From Mycobacterium sp. 236(2023) (GTDB lineage Bacteria; Actinomycetota; Actinomycetes; Mycobacteriales; Mycobacteriaceae): a stretch of 64,000 bases of DNA. A program made the translations under genes and the position numbers. The notes under the pieces are model-generated. The model saw only the letters and a program-made list of their open reading frames with translations, was not told the DNA's origin and searched no databases. The stretch spans positions 62,001 to 126,000 of the forward strand of contig NZ_JARSBP010000002.1 of the NCBI RefSeq assembly GCF_029623955.1. The letters run 5' to 3'. Shown here piece after piece: positions 34,430-44,321 of the stretch. The stretch's first letter is position 1. Each line of letters starts with the position of its first letter.

Positions 34430-37417
34430 TCAGCGCTCGGGCTCCTGGTCGCGAGTAGCCCCCAATCCCCACACTCGAGTGCGAGTTGTGCTGCGCGAGT
34501 AGTTATCCCGTGCGGCGGTGTCGCTGTACACCGTGATCGATCCCCAGTCGATCTCGGGATGGCCGGACAGTCGGCTCGGGATCTCACTCAGTTGATCGAA
34601 TATCTCGAGCCCTGCGAACGTGCCGCCGACCGACACCTTCCGGTCTTCGGTGAGCCACGGGCGCGGGGATTCGATGACGGTGCGCGGGGTCTGCGCGACG
34701 CCCCCGGAAATCGCGGCGATGTCACGAACGCAGGGGAACAGGAACGCCTGCGGCCAGCTCACGAGTACCGGGGCGTGGTCGGCGAGAAACGCGTTGAGCG
34801 GGACTATCGCGCGTAGGCGCGGGCCTGTGAAGGCCAGCCAGCCCAGGTCGTCGATGCGGTTGTCCACTGCGCGGATGCGCACCCGATCCGCCCCCTGCGG
34901 TATGTCGACGGCGTCGACGCCCACTGTCCGCCATAGTGGATGGGTGGGGTCCTCGTCGGACGCCGGCCGGTCGACCGGTGCGACGGAGCCGAGCAGCGCC
35001 ACGTCGGTACCGTCGGCGCGGCCGAAGTCCAGGCTCAGTGAGTTGGCGCCCGATGTGCGCCCCGAAACGGACAGCGCCACACCCTCGTCGGACCTCAACG
35101 ACGGCAGGTCGAACCACAGTGTGGTGATCTCACCGACGGCCTCGGGGCCGTCGTCCCGACTGCCCCACACGTAGGACGAGGTGCCCACGCCCGGGGGATC
35201 CGGTGGCGGTGCGCCGGGAAAGTAGCCGCGCATCGCGGTGAAGCCGGACGGGGCGGTGATACCGGACGAGCGCCCACGGGGTTCGGCCGCCCGCAGTACC
35301 GCCCCGTCGGGCAACACCTCGATGGCGTCGGCCAGGCCGCACACCCGGGTCGAGGCGATCCTCTGCAGGTTGGTCATGGCCAGCGATCCCTGCGGCTGCC
35401 GCAGTGGCGCCGTCGCGAACGTCGCGACGAGCACAGTCAGCGACGTTCCGAACGTCACCAGAGTGACGACGACCGGCGCGAGGGCGGGTACCTGTGTCCA
35501 CCGTGCTGGACCGACGACGAGCGCCGCGGCAAGCCCACCCGCCGCCAGCACGCCGACCCACAGCAGCGGGTTGTCCAGCGAGACGCCGGCGGGCCGTATC
35601 GGGTCGAGCGCCCACGGCAGGTCATAGACCGCAGGCAGCCACCACGCATTCGGACCGGTGAAGGCGAGTGCGGCCGCGGCGGCCAGGAGCAGCGAACCTG
35701 CTGCGCCGAGCGCTCCGACACGGAGCCCCGCCGTGACTGAACGACGAGCGACGAGGACGACGGAGGCGGTCAGGAACGAGGCGAACACGCCCGCCAGGGC
35801 CCCGAGGTGATAGGACCACTTCGACGGACCCAATGCCAGCAGTGCCAGCGCGACCACGACGACCAGGGCGAGGCGAGTCGCCGCGCCGCCGCCCCGCCAT
35901 CGGACGCCGAGCGTCGCGGCGATCGGCAGCATTGCGATGGTGAAGAGGACAGGCACCCGCTTGGCGAAGCTTCCCTGCTGCTCGGCATCGAGAAGATGTG
36001 CGTACCTCTCGGGCTCGGCGTACCACGGCAGCGTGGGGCCGAAGTGGGCATGCCAGTCGGTGGCGGTCAGCAGGGCGTCCCAGGTCTGGTCGGTGAAGAT
36101 CACCGAAAGCCCAACGGCGCCAACGCAGCACACCAATGCCATGGTCGCCGCGGGATGCCTGCCGCTGTGAGGTGTGCTGCGCACTGCCGCGACCAGGCGT
36201 GGAGCGAACACCAGGATCGGCGCCGCGACGAGGAGCCCGTTCGGGCTGACCGGAATGGTCAGGCCGACGATCAACGCCAGCCAACCCACCCCGGCGGGCC
36301 TGCGTGCCCGCCACGCGAGAGCCAGCGCCGCGGTCACACCCAGTGCCACGTAGGACTCGGGCCGGGTGCCGAGGTTGAACGGCAGCCACGCGACCAGCAG
36401 GCACAGGGCTGCCACCGCGCGGACGCGAACCGTGGCCGAGTGGATGGGTAGCGCCACCCCGAGGACCCCGCGGCTGACGACGAACCACGTCGCCACCGCC
36501 AGCACGGTGCTCGGCGCCCGGAGCCAGATCGGGGCGATGCTGATCTCGGTCAGCGGCGCGAGGATCTGCTGGCTGAATGCGAACGGCACCTCCGCCGCGT
36601 CCCACCACCGGTAGTAGTTGCCGGGGCTCCCTGTCGCGACGAAATTGCGAGCGATCGTGGTGGCCCATCCGTCGTCGACGGCGAGCGGGCCGATCACTGC
36701 CCACACACCGACGATCGCGACCACGGCCACATCGACCCACCACGCCGCCCGCCAGCGCCATTGCACTCGCTTCCGTCGCACGGGCGGACCGCGGTCGCGG
36801 TGCAGCAGCGCGAGCGCGCCCGCGACGGCGATGAGCTGGACGGCGACGAGACCGTACTTGGCGCTCGTCGGTGTGGTGGCGAACGGTCCGGTGACGGCGA
36901 TCGTCACCGTCAGTCCTGCGGCCTGCGCTGGGTCGAGGCCGGTGCGGAACCCGAACACCTTCGGGATGGGTTCGGACGCGAGCACAAAGGCGCGCCCGTC
37001 AGCGCCGAGGACGGACATCCCGCCCGATGTGGACTCGACGACGACCTCGCAGTCCCGCGGGGAGGTCGGGGTCACGAGCTCCACGTCCCGATCGTTCACC
37101 CGCACCACAGCGCCGCCCGGTGAAGCCGTCACGATCAGTCCGTCGCCGGTGGTGCCGGTCGCCAGCACTGTGACGGGTTCCGGTTGGGCGGCCGCGGACC
37201 GCAATGCCGTGCAGGGAATCGACGCGGTGAAGTGCTTCGGCCGGTACGGCGCGATGAGGACTGAACTCGACTCGGTGGGCTCGCCCGGGGCGGGCCACGT
37301 CAGCGTCGTCGTCTCGGCGAAAACGGGCGCAAAGGGCAGCGCGAGGGCGGCCGTCACACCGGCCAGGCCGACGAGGAGGGCGATCAGGTTCTGGTGCTTG
37401 GACGTGTGGGGCCGCAT
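34430..37417 (-). CDS. Emb-family arabinosyltransferase paralogue
   Basis: A 995-residue GT-C membrane glycosyltransferase of the EmbA/B/C family. The family motif of the first extracytoplasmic loop is [20 protein letters not shown], followed by [18 protein letters not shown], which correspond to VDDGW and NYYRYFGATEAPF in EmbC. About 13 membrane helices are visible, then a C-terminal carbohydrate-binding-like domain with LFPCVRD. Emb proteins use decaprenylphosphoryl-arabinose for arabinogalactan or lipoarabinomannan. It is shorter than EmbABC (about 1,090) and far from any emb cluster. ATG 37417 gives an Emb-like N-terminus; GTG 37480 would add 21 residues. Confidence 0.85.
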   Translation of the reverse strand: MRPHTSKHQNLIALLVGLAGVTAALALPFAPVFAETTTLTWPAPGEPTESSSVLIAPYRPKHFTASIPCTALRSAAAQPEPVTVLATGTTGDGLIVTASPGGAVVRVNDRDVELVTPTSPRDCEVVVESTSGGMSVLGADGRAFVLASEPIPKVFGFRTGLDPAQAAGLTVTIAVTGPFATTPTSAKYGLVAVQLIAVAGALALLHRDRGPPVRRKRVQWRWRAAWWVDVAVVAIVGVWAVIGPLAVDDGWATTIARNFVATGSPGNYYRWWDAAEVPFAFSQQILAPLTEISIAPIWLRAPSTVLAVATWFVVSRGVLGVALPIHSATVRVRAVAALCLLVAWLPFNLGTRPESYVALGVTAALALAWRARRPAGVGWLALIVGLTIPVSPNGLLVAAPILVFAPRLVAAVRSTPHSGRHPAATMALVCCVGAVGLSVIFTDQTWDALLTATDWHAHFGPTLPWYAEPERYAHLLDAEQQGSFAKRVPVLFTIAMLPIAATLGVRWRGGGAATRLALVVVVALALLALGPSKWSYHLGALAGVFASFLTASVVLVARRSVTAGLRVGALGAAGSLLLAAAAALAFTGPNAWWLPAVYDLPWALDPIRPAGVSLDNPLLWVGVLAAGGLAAALVVGPARWTQVPALAPVVVTLVTFGTSLTVLVATFATAPLRQPQGSLAMTNLQRIASTRVCGLADAIEVLPDGAVLRAAEPRGRSSGITAPSGFTAMRGYFPGAPPPDPPGVGTSSYVWGSRDDGPEAVGEITTLWFDLPSLRSDEGVALSVSGRTSGANSLSLDFGRADGTDVALLGSVAPVDRPASDEDPTHPLWRTVGVDAVDIPQGADRVRIRAVDNRIDDLGWLAFTGPRLRAIVPLNAFLADHAPVLVSWPQAFLFPCVRDIAAISGGVAQTPRTVIESPRPWLTEDRKVSVGGTFAGLEIFDQLSEIPSRLSGHPEIDWGSITVYSDTAARDNYSRSTTRTRVWGLGATRDQEPER

Positions 37418-37512
37418 GGGGTTCGCTCGCCAGCGTGCCGACAACGGAGCCCGGCTGGTTGCGGCATCGCGGGACGTCACGGCATCGTCATGATCGCGGC
37501 GGGGCAGCTATG

Positions 37513-37554
37513 CACCACAATGGTGTGATGCGTATGAGAGTGACCGAGTGCTAG
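37513..37554 (+). promoter_or_regulatory. possible operator and leaderless uORF before mtnP
   Basis: CACCA-CAA-TGGTG at 37513-37525 is a small inverted repeat. An ATG at 37528, six bases after a CACAAT -10-like box, opens an eight-codon frame (MRMRVTEC) that ends at 37554, seven bases into mtnP. Such overlapping short frames can couple or attenuate translation of the gene. This is weak evidence from position only. Confidence 0.25.
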
Positions 37555-38324
37555 GCGTCATTGGCGGCAGTGGGTTCTATTCGTTCTTCGGTCCCGACGC
37601 GCGTTCGGTCGAGCTCGACACGCCCTATGGATCGCCGAGCGGGGCGATCACCGTCGGTACCGTCGGCGATCACGAGGTCGCGTTCCTGCCGCGGCACGGG
37701 GCGAACCACGAATTCTCGCCGCACACCGTCCCGTATCGCGCCAACATGTGGGCGCTGCGCACGCTCGGGGTGCGACGGATCTTCGGGCCGTGCGCTGTCG
37801 GCAGCCTCGACCCCGCACTGGGCCCGGGCACGATGGTCGTGCCCGATCAGCTGGTCGACCGGACCCGCAGTCGCGAGGACACGTACTTCGATTCCGGTGG
37901 TATCCATGTGAGTTTCGCCGACCCGTACTGCCCGTCGTTGCGCGACGCGGTGACCGGGCTGCCCGGGGTGATCGACGGCGGCGCGATGGTGGTGATCCAG
38001 GGGCCCCGGTTTTCGACGCGCGCGGAGAGTCAGTGGTTCGCCGCGCAGGGATTCCGGCTGGTCAACATGACGGGCTACCCGGAGTCGGTGCTCGCGCGCG
38101 AGTTGGAAATGTGTTATGCGGCAATTGCTTTGGTGACCGACGTGGATGCCGGTGTCGAGTCCGGCCACGGTGTGAAGGCTGTCGACGTCTTCGCAGAATT
38201 CCAGCGGAATCTGGTGCCGTTCAAGCAGCTGGTCCACGACGCCATCGCGAACGTCACCGTCGAGCGCACCTGCACCCACTGTCTGCCACACGAGGGCATG
38301 AACCTTCCGATCGAGCTGCCGTGA
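37548..38324 (+). CDS. mtnP: S-methyl-5'-thioadenosine phosphorylase
   Basis: Phosphorolysis of methylthioadenosine to adenine and methylthioribose-1-phosphate, in methionine salvage and polyamine by-product removal. 258 residues of the PNP/MTAP family (Rv0535-like, annotated pnp). Phosphate-binding residues are seen in IGGSGFYS and FLPRHGANHEF; the substrate site is in NMTGYPESVLARELE and TDVDAG. GTG 37548 is the first possible start in frame. Its stop overlaps galE3 by 4 nt. Confidence 0.92.
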   Translation: MLGVIGGSGFYSFFGPDARSVELDTPYGSPSGAITVGTVGDHEVAFLPRHGANHEFSPHTVPYRANMWALRTLGVRRIFGPCAVGSLDPALGPGTMVVPDQLVDRTRSREDTYFDSGGIHVSFADPYCPSLRDAVTGLPGVIDGGAMVVIQGPRFSTRAESQWFAAQGFRLVNMTGYPESVLARELEMCYAAIALVTDVDAGVESGHGVKAVDVFAEFQRNLVPFKQLVHDAIANVTVERTCTHCLPHEGMNLPIELP

Positions 38325-39367
38325 GGGTATTGCTCACCGGCGCAGCCGGTTTCATCGGCACCCGCATCCGGGCACAACTGACGGACGCGGGCCACGATGT
38401 CGTTGCCGTCGACGCGATGCTGGCTGCAGCGCACGGTGAGGACGCGTCAATGCCGGATGACGTCCGTCGGGTCGATGTCCGTGACGGCCCCGCTGTTGCC
38501 GATGCGCTCGCCGGGGCCGACGTCGTCTGTCACCAGGCGGCGGTGGTCGGCGCGGGAGTGAACGCCGCCGACGCCCCGTCCTACGGATCGCACAACGATT
38601 ACGGCACAGCGGTTCTGCTCGCCGAGATGTACGCCGCGGGGTGTCAGCGCCTGGTGTTGGCCTCGTCGATGGTGGTGTACGGGCAGGGCCGCTTCGTATG
38701 TCCCGAACACGGTGACATCGACCCACTGCCTCGCACGCGGGCCGACCTGGACGGCGGGGTGTTCGACCACCGCTGCCCGGTCGACGGGAGGCCTGTCGAC
38801 TGGGCGTTGGTCGGCGAGGACGCCCCGCTTCGGCCGCGAAGTCTCTACGCCGCAAGCAAAGTCGCGCAAGAGCATTACGCGCTGGCCTGGGCGGAATCGA
38901 CGGGCGGGTCCGTCGTCGCGCTGCGCTACCACAACGTGTACGGACCGGGCATGCCGCGCGACACCCCGTACTCGGGCGTCGCCGCGATTTTCCGGTCCTC
39001 GCTCGAAAAGGGAGAAACCCCCAAGGTTTTCGAGGACGGCGGACAGATGCGCGACTTCGTCCACGTGGACGACATCGCCGCGGCGAACGTGGCGTCTACC
39101 GAGGCAGGCCTCGACGGATTCCAGGCGTTCAACGTGTGCTCGGGAAAGCCGATCGCGATCCGCGACGTCGCGTCATCGCTGTGCGAGACCCGCGGCGGAG
39201 TGGCTCCCGAGGTCACCGGCCAGTACCGCAGCGGCGATGTCCGCCACATCGTCGCCGATCCGCGCCGGGCCGCCGAGGTGCTGGGGTTCACGGCGGCCGT
39301 CGACCCGGCGCAGGGAATCCGAGAGTTTGCGACCGCACCTCTTCGAGGGGTCCCGAAGACTTCTTGA
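38321..39367 (+). CDS. galE3: NAD-dependent epimerase/dehydratase (GalE3)
   Basis: A 348-residue extended SDR (Rv0536-like). Rossmann motif LLTGAAGFIGTRI, catalytic YAASK (Tyr/Lys), and a Ser/Thr at LASSMVVYG are all intact, so NAD-dependent nucleotide-sugar chemistry is likely. The insertion with CPEHGDIDPLPR and DHRCPVDGRPVDW is unusual and contains two Cys. The substrate is unknown. It is coupled to mtnP by a 4-nt overlap. Confidence 0.88.
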   Translation: MRVLLTGAAGFIGTRIRAQLTDAGHDVVAVDAMLAAAHGEDASMPDDVRRVDVRDGPAVADALAGADVVCHQAAVVGAGVNAADAPSYGSHNDYGTAVLLAEMYAAGCQRLVLASSMVVYGQGRFVCPEHGDIDPLPRTRADLDGGVFDHRCPVDGRPVDWALVGEDAPLRPRSLYAASKVAQEHYALAWAESTGGSVVALRYHNVYGPGMPRDTPYSGVAAIFRSSLEKGETPKVFEDGGQMRDFVHVDDIAAANVASTEAGLDGFQAFNVCSGKPIAIRDVASSLCETRGGVAPEVTGQYRSGDVRHIVADPRRAAEVLGFTAAVDPAQGIREFATAPLRGVPKTS

Positions 39368-39423
39368 CACCGGCGCCTGCTCTTCGCGCAAGCGCTCATC
39401 GGCCGTCAAGTCATACTGGGCCG

Positions 39424-40554
39424 ATGACGTCCACAGCGCTGTGTGAACAGTTCGGCATCGACTTCCCCCTCTTCGCGTTCAGTCATTGCCGCGACGTGGT
39501 CGCGGCAGTGACCAATGCGGGCGGCTTCGGCGTACTCGGCGCGACCGCCTACAGCCCGACGCAGCTCGATCAGGAGCTCGCCTGGATCGACGAGGCCGTC
39601 GGCGGCAAACCCTACGGCGTCGACCTGATCGTGCCCGCCAAATTCGAGGGCAAGGGCGAGAAGCTCTCCAGCTCGGACCTGGCATCACGCATCCCGCAGG
39701 CGTACCGCGACATCGTCGACGACCTGCTGCGCGCCCACGACATCGAGCCGGAGCCCAACCGCCGGCTCGGCGGATCCTCGCTCTCGGGTGACACCGGCCG
39801 CGAACTGCTCGACGTCGCGTTGACGCATCCGGTGAAGTTGATCGCGAATGCCCTTGGCGTGCCGCCGGATTACATGATCGAGGCCGGTAAGAAGCGAGGT
39901 ATTCCGGTGGCCGCGCTGGTCGGCGCGAAGGAGCATGCCGTCAAGCAGGTCGCCGCGGGCGTCGACGTCATCGTTGCGCAGGGCACCGAGGCCGGCGGGC
40001 ACTGCGGCGAGGTCAGCACGCTGGTCGTGGTGCCGGAGGTGATCGAGGCTATCGAGCAGACCGGCGCGAAGACACCCGTGCTGGCGGCGGGCGGCATCGT
40101 CACCGGACGGCAGATGGCGGGCATGGTCGCGATGGGCGCCGCGGGCGCCTGGACGGGATCGGTGTGGCTGACCACCGAAGAGGCCGAGACCGCGCCGCAC
40201 ACGGTGGCGAAGATGCTGGCCGCGTCGTCGCGTGACACGGTGCGCTCAGCCGGCCGCACGGGTAAGCCGTCGCGGCAGCTGGTGTCGGACTGGACGAAGG
40301 CGTGGGCGCCGGCCAAGGACGGTCAGCAGCCGCTCGGTCTGCCGCTGCAGTCGATGCTGTGCGAGCCGGTGATCCGCCGGATCGACGTGCTCGCCTCCCA
40401 GGGCCATGAGGGTGCGCAGGCGCTGGCCACGTACTTCGTGGGGCAGGGCGTCGGCCTGATGAACAAGGTGAAGCCGGCTCGCGAGGTCGTCCGCGAGTTC
40501 ATCGAGGACTACCTCGCCGCGGCGGAACGCCTCGGCAACTCGCTCCCCGGCTGA
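39424..40554 (+). CDS. nitronate monooxygenase
   Basis: A 376-residue FMN-dependent TIM-barrel enzyme of the nitronate monooxygenase/2-nitropropane dioxygenase family. Characteristic motifs: GGFGVLGAT near the N-terminus, GTEAGGHCGEVST with the FMN-phosphate site, and VLAAGGIVTGRQMAGMV. It oxidises alkyl nitronates such as propionate-3-nitronate. A CATACT box lies just before ATG 39424, consistent with a leaderless start. It is absent at this place in tuberculosis as I recall. Confidence 0.88.
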   Translation: MTSTALCEQFGIDFPLFAFSHCRDVVAAVTNAGGFGVLGATAYSPTQLDQELAWIDEAVGGKPYGVDLIVPAKFEGKGEKLSSSDLASRIPQAYRDIVDDLLRAHDIEPEPNRRLGGSSLSGDTGRELLDVALTHPVKLIANALGVPPDYMIEAGKKRGIPVAALVGAKEHAVKQVAAGVDVIVAQGTEAGGHCGEVSTLVVVPEVIEAIEQTGAKTPVLAAGGIVTGRQMAGMVAMGAAGAWTGSVWLTTEEAETAPHTVAKMLAASSRDTVRSAGRTGKPSRQLVSDWTKAWAPAKDGQQPLGLPLQSMLCEPVIRRIDVLASQGHEGAQALATYFVGQGVGLMNKVKPAREVVREFIEDYLAAAERLGNSLPG

Positions 40555-40561
40555 CCGAAAG

Positions 40562-41587
40562 TCAGTCGCCCGCCAAAGGCAGGCGGACCTCGAAGCGTGC
40601 GCCCGTCGGCAGATTGTGTGCCGACAGCGTGCCGCGGTGGGCCTGTACCAGACCGGCAGCAATCGCCAGCCCCAGCCCGGAGCCGCTCGGCAGCGACGAA
40701 TCCGACCGCGGCACACGGCTGTTCGACCCGCGGTAGGCCACGTCGAACACGCGCGGCAGATCCGCTTCGTCGATACCCACGCCGGTGTCGTCGACGCGCG
40801 CCCATGCGCTGTTCTCGTCGGCGCCCAGAGCGAGCTCCACACTGCCTCCCGACGGCGTGTGCGCGATCGCGTTGGCCACCAGATTCGACAGCACCCGCAC
40901 CAGCGCGCGGTCGCTGCCGACCACCCGCACCGGCTGTTCGGGCAGGTTCGCGGCCAGCCGCACCCCCGCACGTTCGGCCGCGATCCGGTGTGCGGCAAGG
41001 ACATCGTCGACAACCTCGTCGAGGGCCACTTTGTCGAACGACGGGGTCAGTGCCCCCGCATTGATCTTCGACATCTCGAAGAGGTCGTCGACCATCTCGG
41101 AGAGCCGGATCGATTCGTGCTCAATGTGTTTGGCGTGTACCTGGACTTCGTCATCGGGAACGACGCCGTCGGCGATCGCCTCGGAAACGGCTCGGATGCC
41201 CGCCAATGGGGTGCGCAGATCGTGGCTGACAAACGCGACGAGTTGTCGTCTCGACTGTTCGGCGGCGCGCTCGGAGTCGCGGATTTCCGCTTCCCAGACC
41301 GTGCGTCGTGCTTGATACCGGCCCAGCATGACGGCGGCCGGGATCGTCACGACCGAGACGATCACCAGCACGACGCCGGTCTTCTCGAAGGTCTGCGTGA
41401 TCATGAAACCGCTCGCGCCGAGCACCCCGGCCAGCGTCGCCAGCACCGGGATCAGCACCAACGCCACCATGCTCACAGCCAACGACCATGACCGAGCCAG
41501 CCGTACGACAGCCGCGCCGGCCAGCACCACGGGGACCGAACAGGCCAGCGCCCAGCCGACGATCTCCCAGAAGTCAGTTGTAGGCAT
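40562..41587 (-). CDS. sensor histidine kinase
   Basis: A 341-residue membrane kinase. Three hydrophobic segments (about 8-30, 36-60, 70-90) without a large sensory domain, so the signal is likely sensed in the membrane. DHp phospho-acceptor is His122 in AFVSHDLRTPLAG; ATP-binding N box NLVANAIAHTP, then DDTGVGI and GSGLGLAIA. It overlaps the response-regulator gene by 14 nt and converges on the nitronate monooxygenase gene with 7 nt between stops. HPK type similar to TcrY/PhoR. Confidence 0.92.
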   Translation of the reverse strand: MPTTDFWEIVGWALACSVPVVLAGAAVVRLARSWSLAVSMVALVLIPVLATLAGVLGASGFMITQTFEKTGVVLVIVSVVTIPAAVMLGRYQARRTVWEAEIRDSERAAEQSRRQLVAFVSHDLRTPLAGIRAVSEAIADGVVPDDEVQVHAKHIEHESIRLSEMVDDLFEMSKINAGALTPSFDKVALDEVVDDVLAAHRIAAERAGVRLAANLPEQPVRVVGSDRALVRVLSNLVANAIAHTPSGGSVELALGADENSAWARVDDTGVGIDEADLPRVFDVAYRGSNSRVPRSDSSLPSGSGLGLAIAAGLVQAHRGTLSAHNLPTGARFEVRLPLAGD

Positions 41588-42281
41588 CGGCCCGCCCGGA
41601 CGGTGACCCCTCGGCCGCCCACAGGTAGCCGCGGCCCCACACGGTTTGCACGCGGTGCAGGTCGCCCAGCTTGGAGCGCAGTCGCTTGACGTGCACCGTC
41701 ACGGTCGACAGATCGCCGAAGTCCCAGTGCCACACCTGCTTGAGCAGGTCCTCGCGGGTGAAGACGGTGTCGGTGTGCGTGAGGAAGAACAGCAGGAGGT
41801 CGAACTCCCGGTTGGTCAGGCTGACGGGCCGGCCCGCGACGGTGACGGCCCGCGACGCCGTCGACACGGTGAGATCGCCGGTCCTGATGTCCATCGGCAG
41901 CGTGCCGCCGGACGACGGGGAACGTCGCAATACGGACTTGACGCGCAGCGCCAATTCGCGCGGGCTGAACGGTTTGGTCAGGTAGTCGTCTGCGCCTGCT
42001 TCCAGGCCTGCGATGCGGTCGTCCTCCTCGCCGAGGGCGGTCAGCAGGATCACCGGCACCGAGTAGTCGCCCCCGTGACGCAGCGTCCGGCACAGCGAGA
42101 TGCCATCGGGCCCGGGCATCATCACGTCGAGCACGGCGACGTCGACGCGTTGCGAATTCAGCAGACGTAGCGCCTCGGTGCCGTCGTGGGCGGTCGACAC
42201 CTCGAGCCCGTCGCGTTCCAGGTACCGGCGTACGACGTCGCGTACGACGTCGTCGTCATCGGCGATAAGGACACGGGTCAT
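41574..42281 (-). CDS. OmpR/PhoB-family response regulator
   Basis: A 235-residue regulator: receiver domain with acidic pair DDDD at residues 8-11, phospho-acceptor Asp52 in VLDVMMPGPDG and Lys in LTKPFSPRELALRVK, then a winged-helix DNA-binding domain ending near VQTVWGRGYLW. Partner of the kinase that overlaps it. ATG 42281 is chosen; GTG 42284 is equally possible. Targets unknown. It diverges from the GT2 operon 101 nt away and may control it. Confidence 0.93.
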   Translation of the reverse strand: MTRVLIADDDDVVRDVVRRYLERDGLEVSTAHDGTEALRLLNSQRVDVAVLDVMMPGPDGISLCRTLRHGGDYSVPVILLTALGEEDDRIAGLEAGADDYLTKPFSPRELALRVKSVLRRSPSSGGTLPMDIRTGDLTVSTASRAVTVAGRPVSLTNREFDLLLFFLTHTDTVFTREDLLKQVWHWDFGDLSTVTVHVKRLRSKLGDLHRVQTVWGRGYLWAAEGSPSGRADAYN

Positions 42282-42382
42282 CACTCCGAGGTTAGCGTGG
42301 CAAACCCACTACCAGCGCCGATGTCACCGATTCGTCAGTGTTGCCATACGTCGGGGCAACACCGCTCCCTTAGCGTGTTCGT

Positions 42383-43033
42383 ATGGTCGACGTCACGGTG
42401 GTGCTGCCCTGTCTCAACGAGGCCGAGTGTTTGCCGAGCGTGCTTCGCGCAGTTCCGGACGGGTATAGGACCGTCGTGGTGGACAACAACAGCACCGACG
42501 GCACCGCGGACGTCGCGCGCCGATTCGGTGCGGCTGTGGTCGCCGAGACGACGCCGGGGTACGGCGCCGCGGTGCACGCCGGCGTGGCTGCGGCGACGAC
42601 GCCGATCGTGGCGGTTCTGGACGGCGACGGTTCGTTGGACCCGCGGGAGCTTCCCGCTCTGGTCGCAGACGTGGAAGCGGGTGCCGACATGGCGATCGGG
42701 CGGCGCAGGCCGGCGCCGGGTCTGAAATGGCCGTGGCATGCGCGACTCGGGACGGCCGCGGTGTGCTGGCGTCTGCGGACCCGCCACGGTCTGCAGGTGC
42801 ATGACATCGCGCCGATGCGGGTCGCCCGGCGCGATTCGCTGCTGAATCTCGGGGTGGTCGATCGGCGCTCCGGGTATCCGCTGGAACTTCTCGTGCGCGC
42901 GGCCGGCGCGGGGTGGTCGGTGACCGAGCGCGACGTGGCCTACGGTCCCCGCACCGGGGGCACGTCGAAGGTCAGCGGTTCGCTGCGCGGCAGCGCGATC
43001 GCCGCGTGGGACTTCTGGCGGGTCATCTCGTGA
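42383..43033 (+). CDS. GT2 family glycosyltransferase (Rv0539-like)
   Basis: A 216-residue cytoplasmic GT-A enzyme resembling dolichyl/polyprenyl-phosphate sugar synthases. Motifs: VVLPCLNEAECL at the start, VVVDNNSTDGTAD, DXD-type VLDGDGSLDP, and SGYPLELLVRA. A TAGCGT box six bases before the ATG suggests a leaderless transcript. It is the first of five coupled genes, overlapping the next by 4 nt (TIGR04283-like position). Confidence 0.88.
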   Translation: MVDVTVVLPCLNEAECLPSVLRAVPDGYRTVVVDNNSTDGTADVARRFGAAVVAETTPGYGAAVHAGVAAATTPIVAVLDGDGSLDPRELPALVADVEAGADMAIGRRRPAPGLKWPWHARLGTAAVCWRLRTRHGLQVHDIAPMRVARRDSLLNLGVVDRRSGYPLELLVRAAGAGWSVTERDVAYGPRTGGTSKVSGSLRGSAIAAWDFWRVIS

Positions 43034-43695
43034 CGGCGGTGTGCCTGCTCGTCGTGGCCAAGGCGCCCGTCCCGGGACTGGCGAAAACCCGCCTGGCGGC
43101 CACGTTCGGTGACGAGACGGCAGCGGCGATCGCCGCGGCGGCGCTGCTGGACACCCTGGATGCGGTTGCCCAGACCCCGGCGGCGGCGCGCGTCGTAGCG
43201 ATGACGGGAGACCTCGACGATGCCGCGTCGGGCGACGAGATCCGGTCTCGTCTCGACGGTTTCATCGTCCTCCCGCAGCGAGGTGACGGATTCGCAGATC
43301 GGCTCGCGAATGCGCACCTCGATGCTGCGGAGGCAACCGGCGGACTGCCCGTCGTACAGATCGGCATGGACACCCCGCAGGTGAGCCCGACCCTGCTCGG
43401 CCGGTGCGCGGAGGCTCTGAACCAGAACGACGCTGCGCTGGGTATGGCCAGTGACGGCGGCTGGTGGGTGCTCGGCGTGCGGGATGCGGCCAACGCCGAA
43501 TGCCTGCGTGACGTCCCGATGTCGGAATCCGACACGGGCGCTGTAACGCTCGCGGCGTTGCGGCACACCCATATCGGTGTGGCCCTCGTCGACGAACTCA
43601 CTGACGTGGACACCGTCGATGACATCGGCGCGGTCCGCGCTGCGTGCTCGCCGACGTCACGATTTCGCCGGATCACCGCACCCTTGGAGGACTGA
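43030..43695 (+). CDS. TIGR04282-like DUF2064 glycosyl/nucleotidyltransferase
   Basis: A 221-residue GT-A-fold protein of the DUF2064/TIGR04282 family (Rv0540-like). Motifs: VVAKAPVPGLAKTRLA at the start, IGMDTPQVSPTLL and MASDGGWWVLGVRD. Members of TIGR04282 are linked, by genome context, with arsenosugar-type pathways in other bacteria; function here is unproven. GTG 43030 overlaps the GT2 stop by 4 nt. Its stop shares one base with the methyltransferase start. Confidence 0.85.
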   Translation: MTAVCLLVVAKAPVPGLAKTRLAATFGDETAAAIAAAALLDTLDAVAQTPAAARVVAMTGDLDDAASGDEIRSRLDGFIVLPQRGDGFADRLANAHLDAAEATGGLPVVQIGMDTPQVSPTLLGRCAEALNQNDAALGMASDGGWWVLGVRDAANAECLRDVPMSESDTGAVTLAALRHTHIGVALVDELTDVDTVDDIGAVRAACSPTSRFRRITAPLED

Positions 43696-44321
43696 TGTTG
43701 GGGAAACTGTATGACCGCGCACTCGATGGCGAACGATGTTGGGTGCGCCGGGAGGACGGAAGCGTGACCCGCCTACCCGTGAACAGCTGGCTGGGCGGCG
43801 CGGGCGCCGACACCCGGTTCGACGAGGCGCTGATCGACCTGTGCGAAGGGCCGACGATCGACTTGGGTTGCGGCCCTGGACGTCTGGTCGCACACCTGGT
43901 GAATCGCGGGGTGCCCGCCCTCGGGGTGGACCTGTCCGAGACCGCCGTGGAGCTGGCCCGAAACAGCGGGGCGCCGGCGCTGCGGCGTGACGTGTTCGCG
44001 CCGCTGCCGGGCATGGGTCGCTGGCAGACGGTGCTGCTGGCCGACGGGAATGTGGGTCTCGGCGGTAACCCCGGCAGGATCCTGCAGCGGGCCGCTGAGT
44101 TGTTACGCCACGGCGGACGCTGCCTGGCCGAATTCGACGAGGCAACAAGCGGTATCGACGAGGGCTGGGTGCGGCTGGAGTCCTCGAACACGATCGGTCC
44201 ATGGTTTCGGTGGGCGGTGGTCGGCGTCGATTCGGTGCCGGCGCTGGCCACTCAGGTGGGCCTCAAGGTCGCCGACATACACCGCATCGGCCACCGCGTC
44301 GTCGCCAGCCTGGTGGCATGA
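43695..44321 (+). CDS. class I SAM-dependent methyltransferase
   Basis: A 208-residue class I methyltransferase. SAM motif I is IDLGCGPGRLVAHLV, with motif II GVDLSETAVELA. The N-terminal part (about 45 residues) is specific to this group. Substrate unknown; its neighbours suggest a glycan or small sugar intermediate. ATG 43695 overlaps the upstream TGA by one base, and its stop overlaps the next gene by 4 nt. Confidence 0.87.
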   Translation: MLGKLYDRALDGERCWVRREDGSVTRLPVNSWLGGAGADTRFDEALIDLCEGPTIDLGCGPGRLVAHLVNRGVPALGVDLSETAVELARNSGAPALRRDVFAPLPGMGRWQTVLLADGNVGLGGNPGRILQRAAELLRHGGRCLAEFDEATSGIDEGWVRLESSNTIGPWFRWAVVGVDSVPALATQVGLKVADIHRIGHRVVASLVA

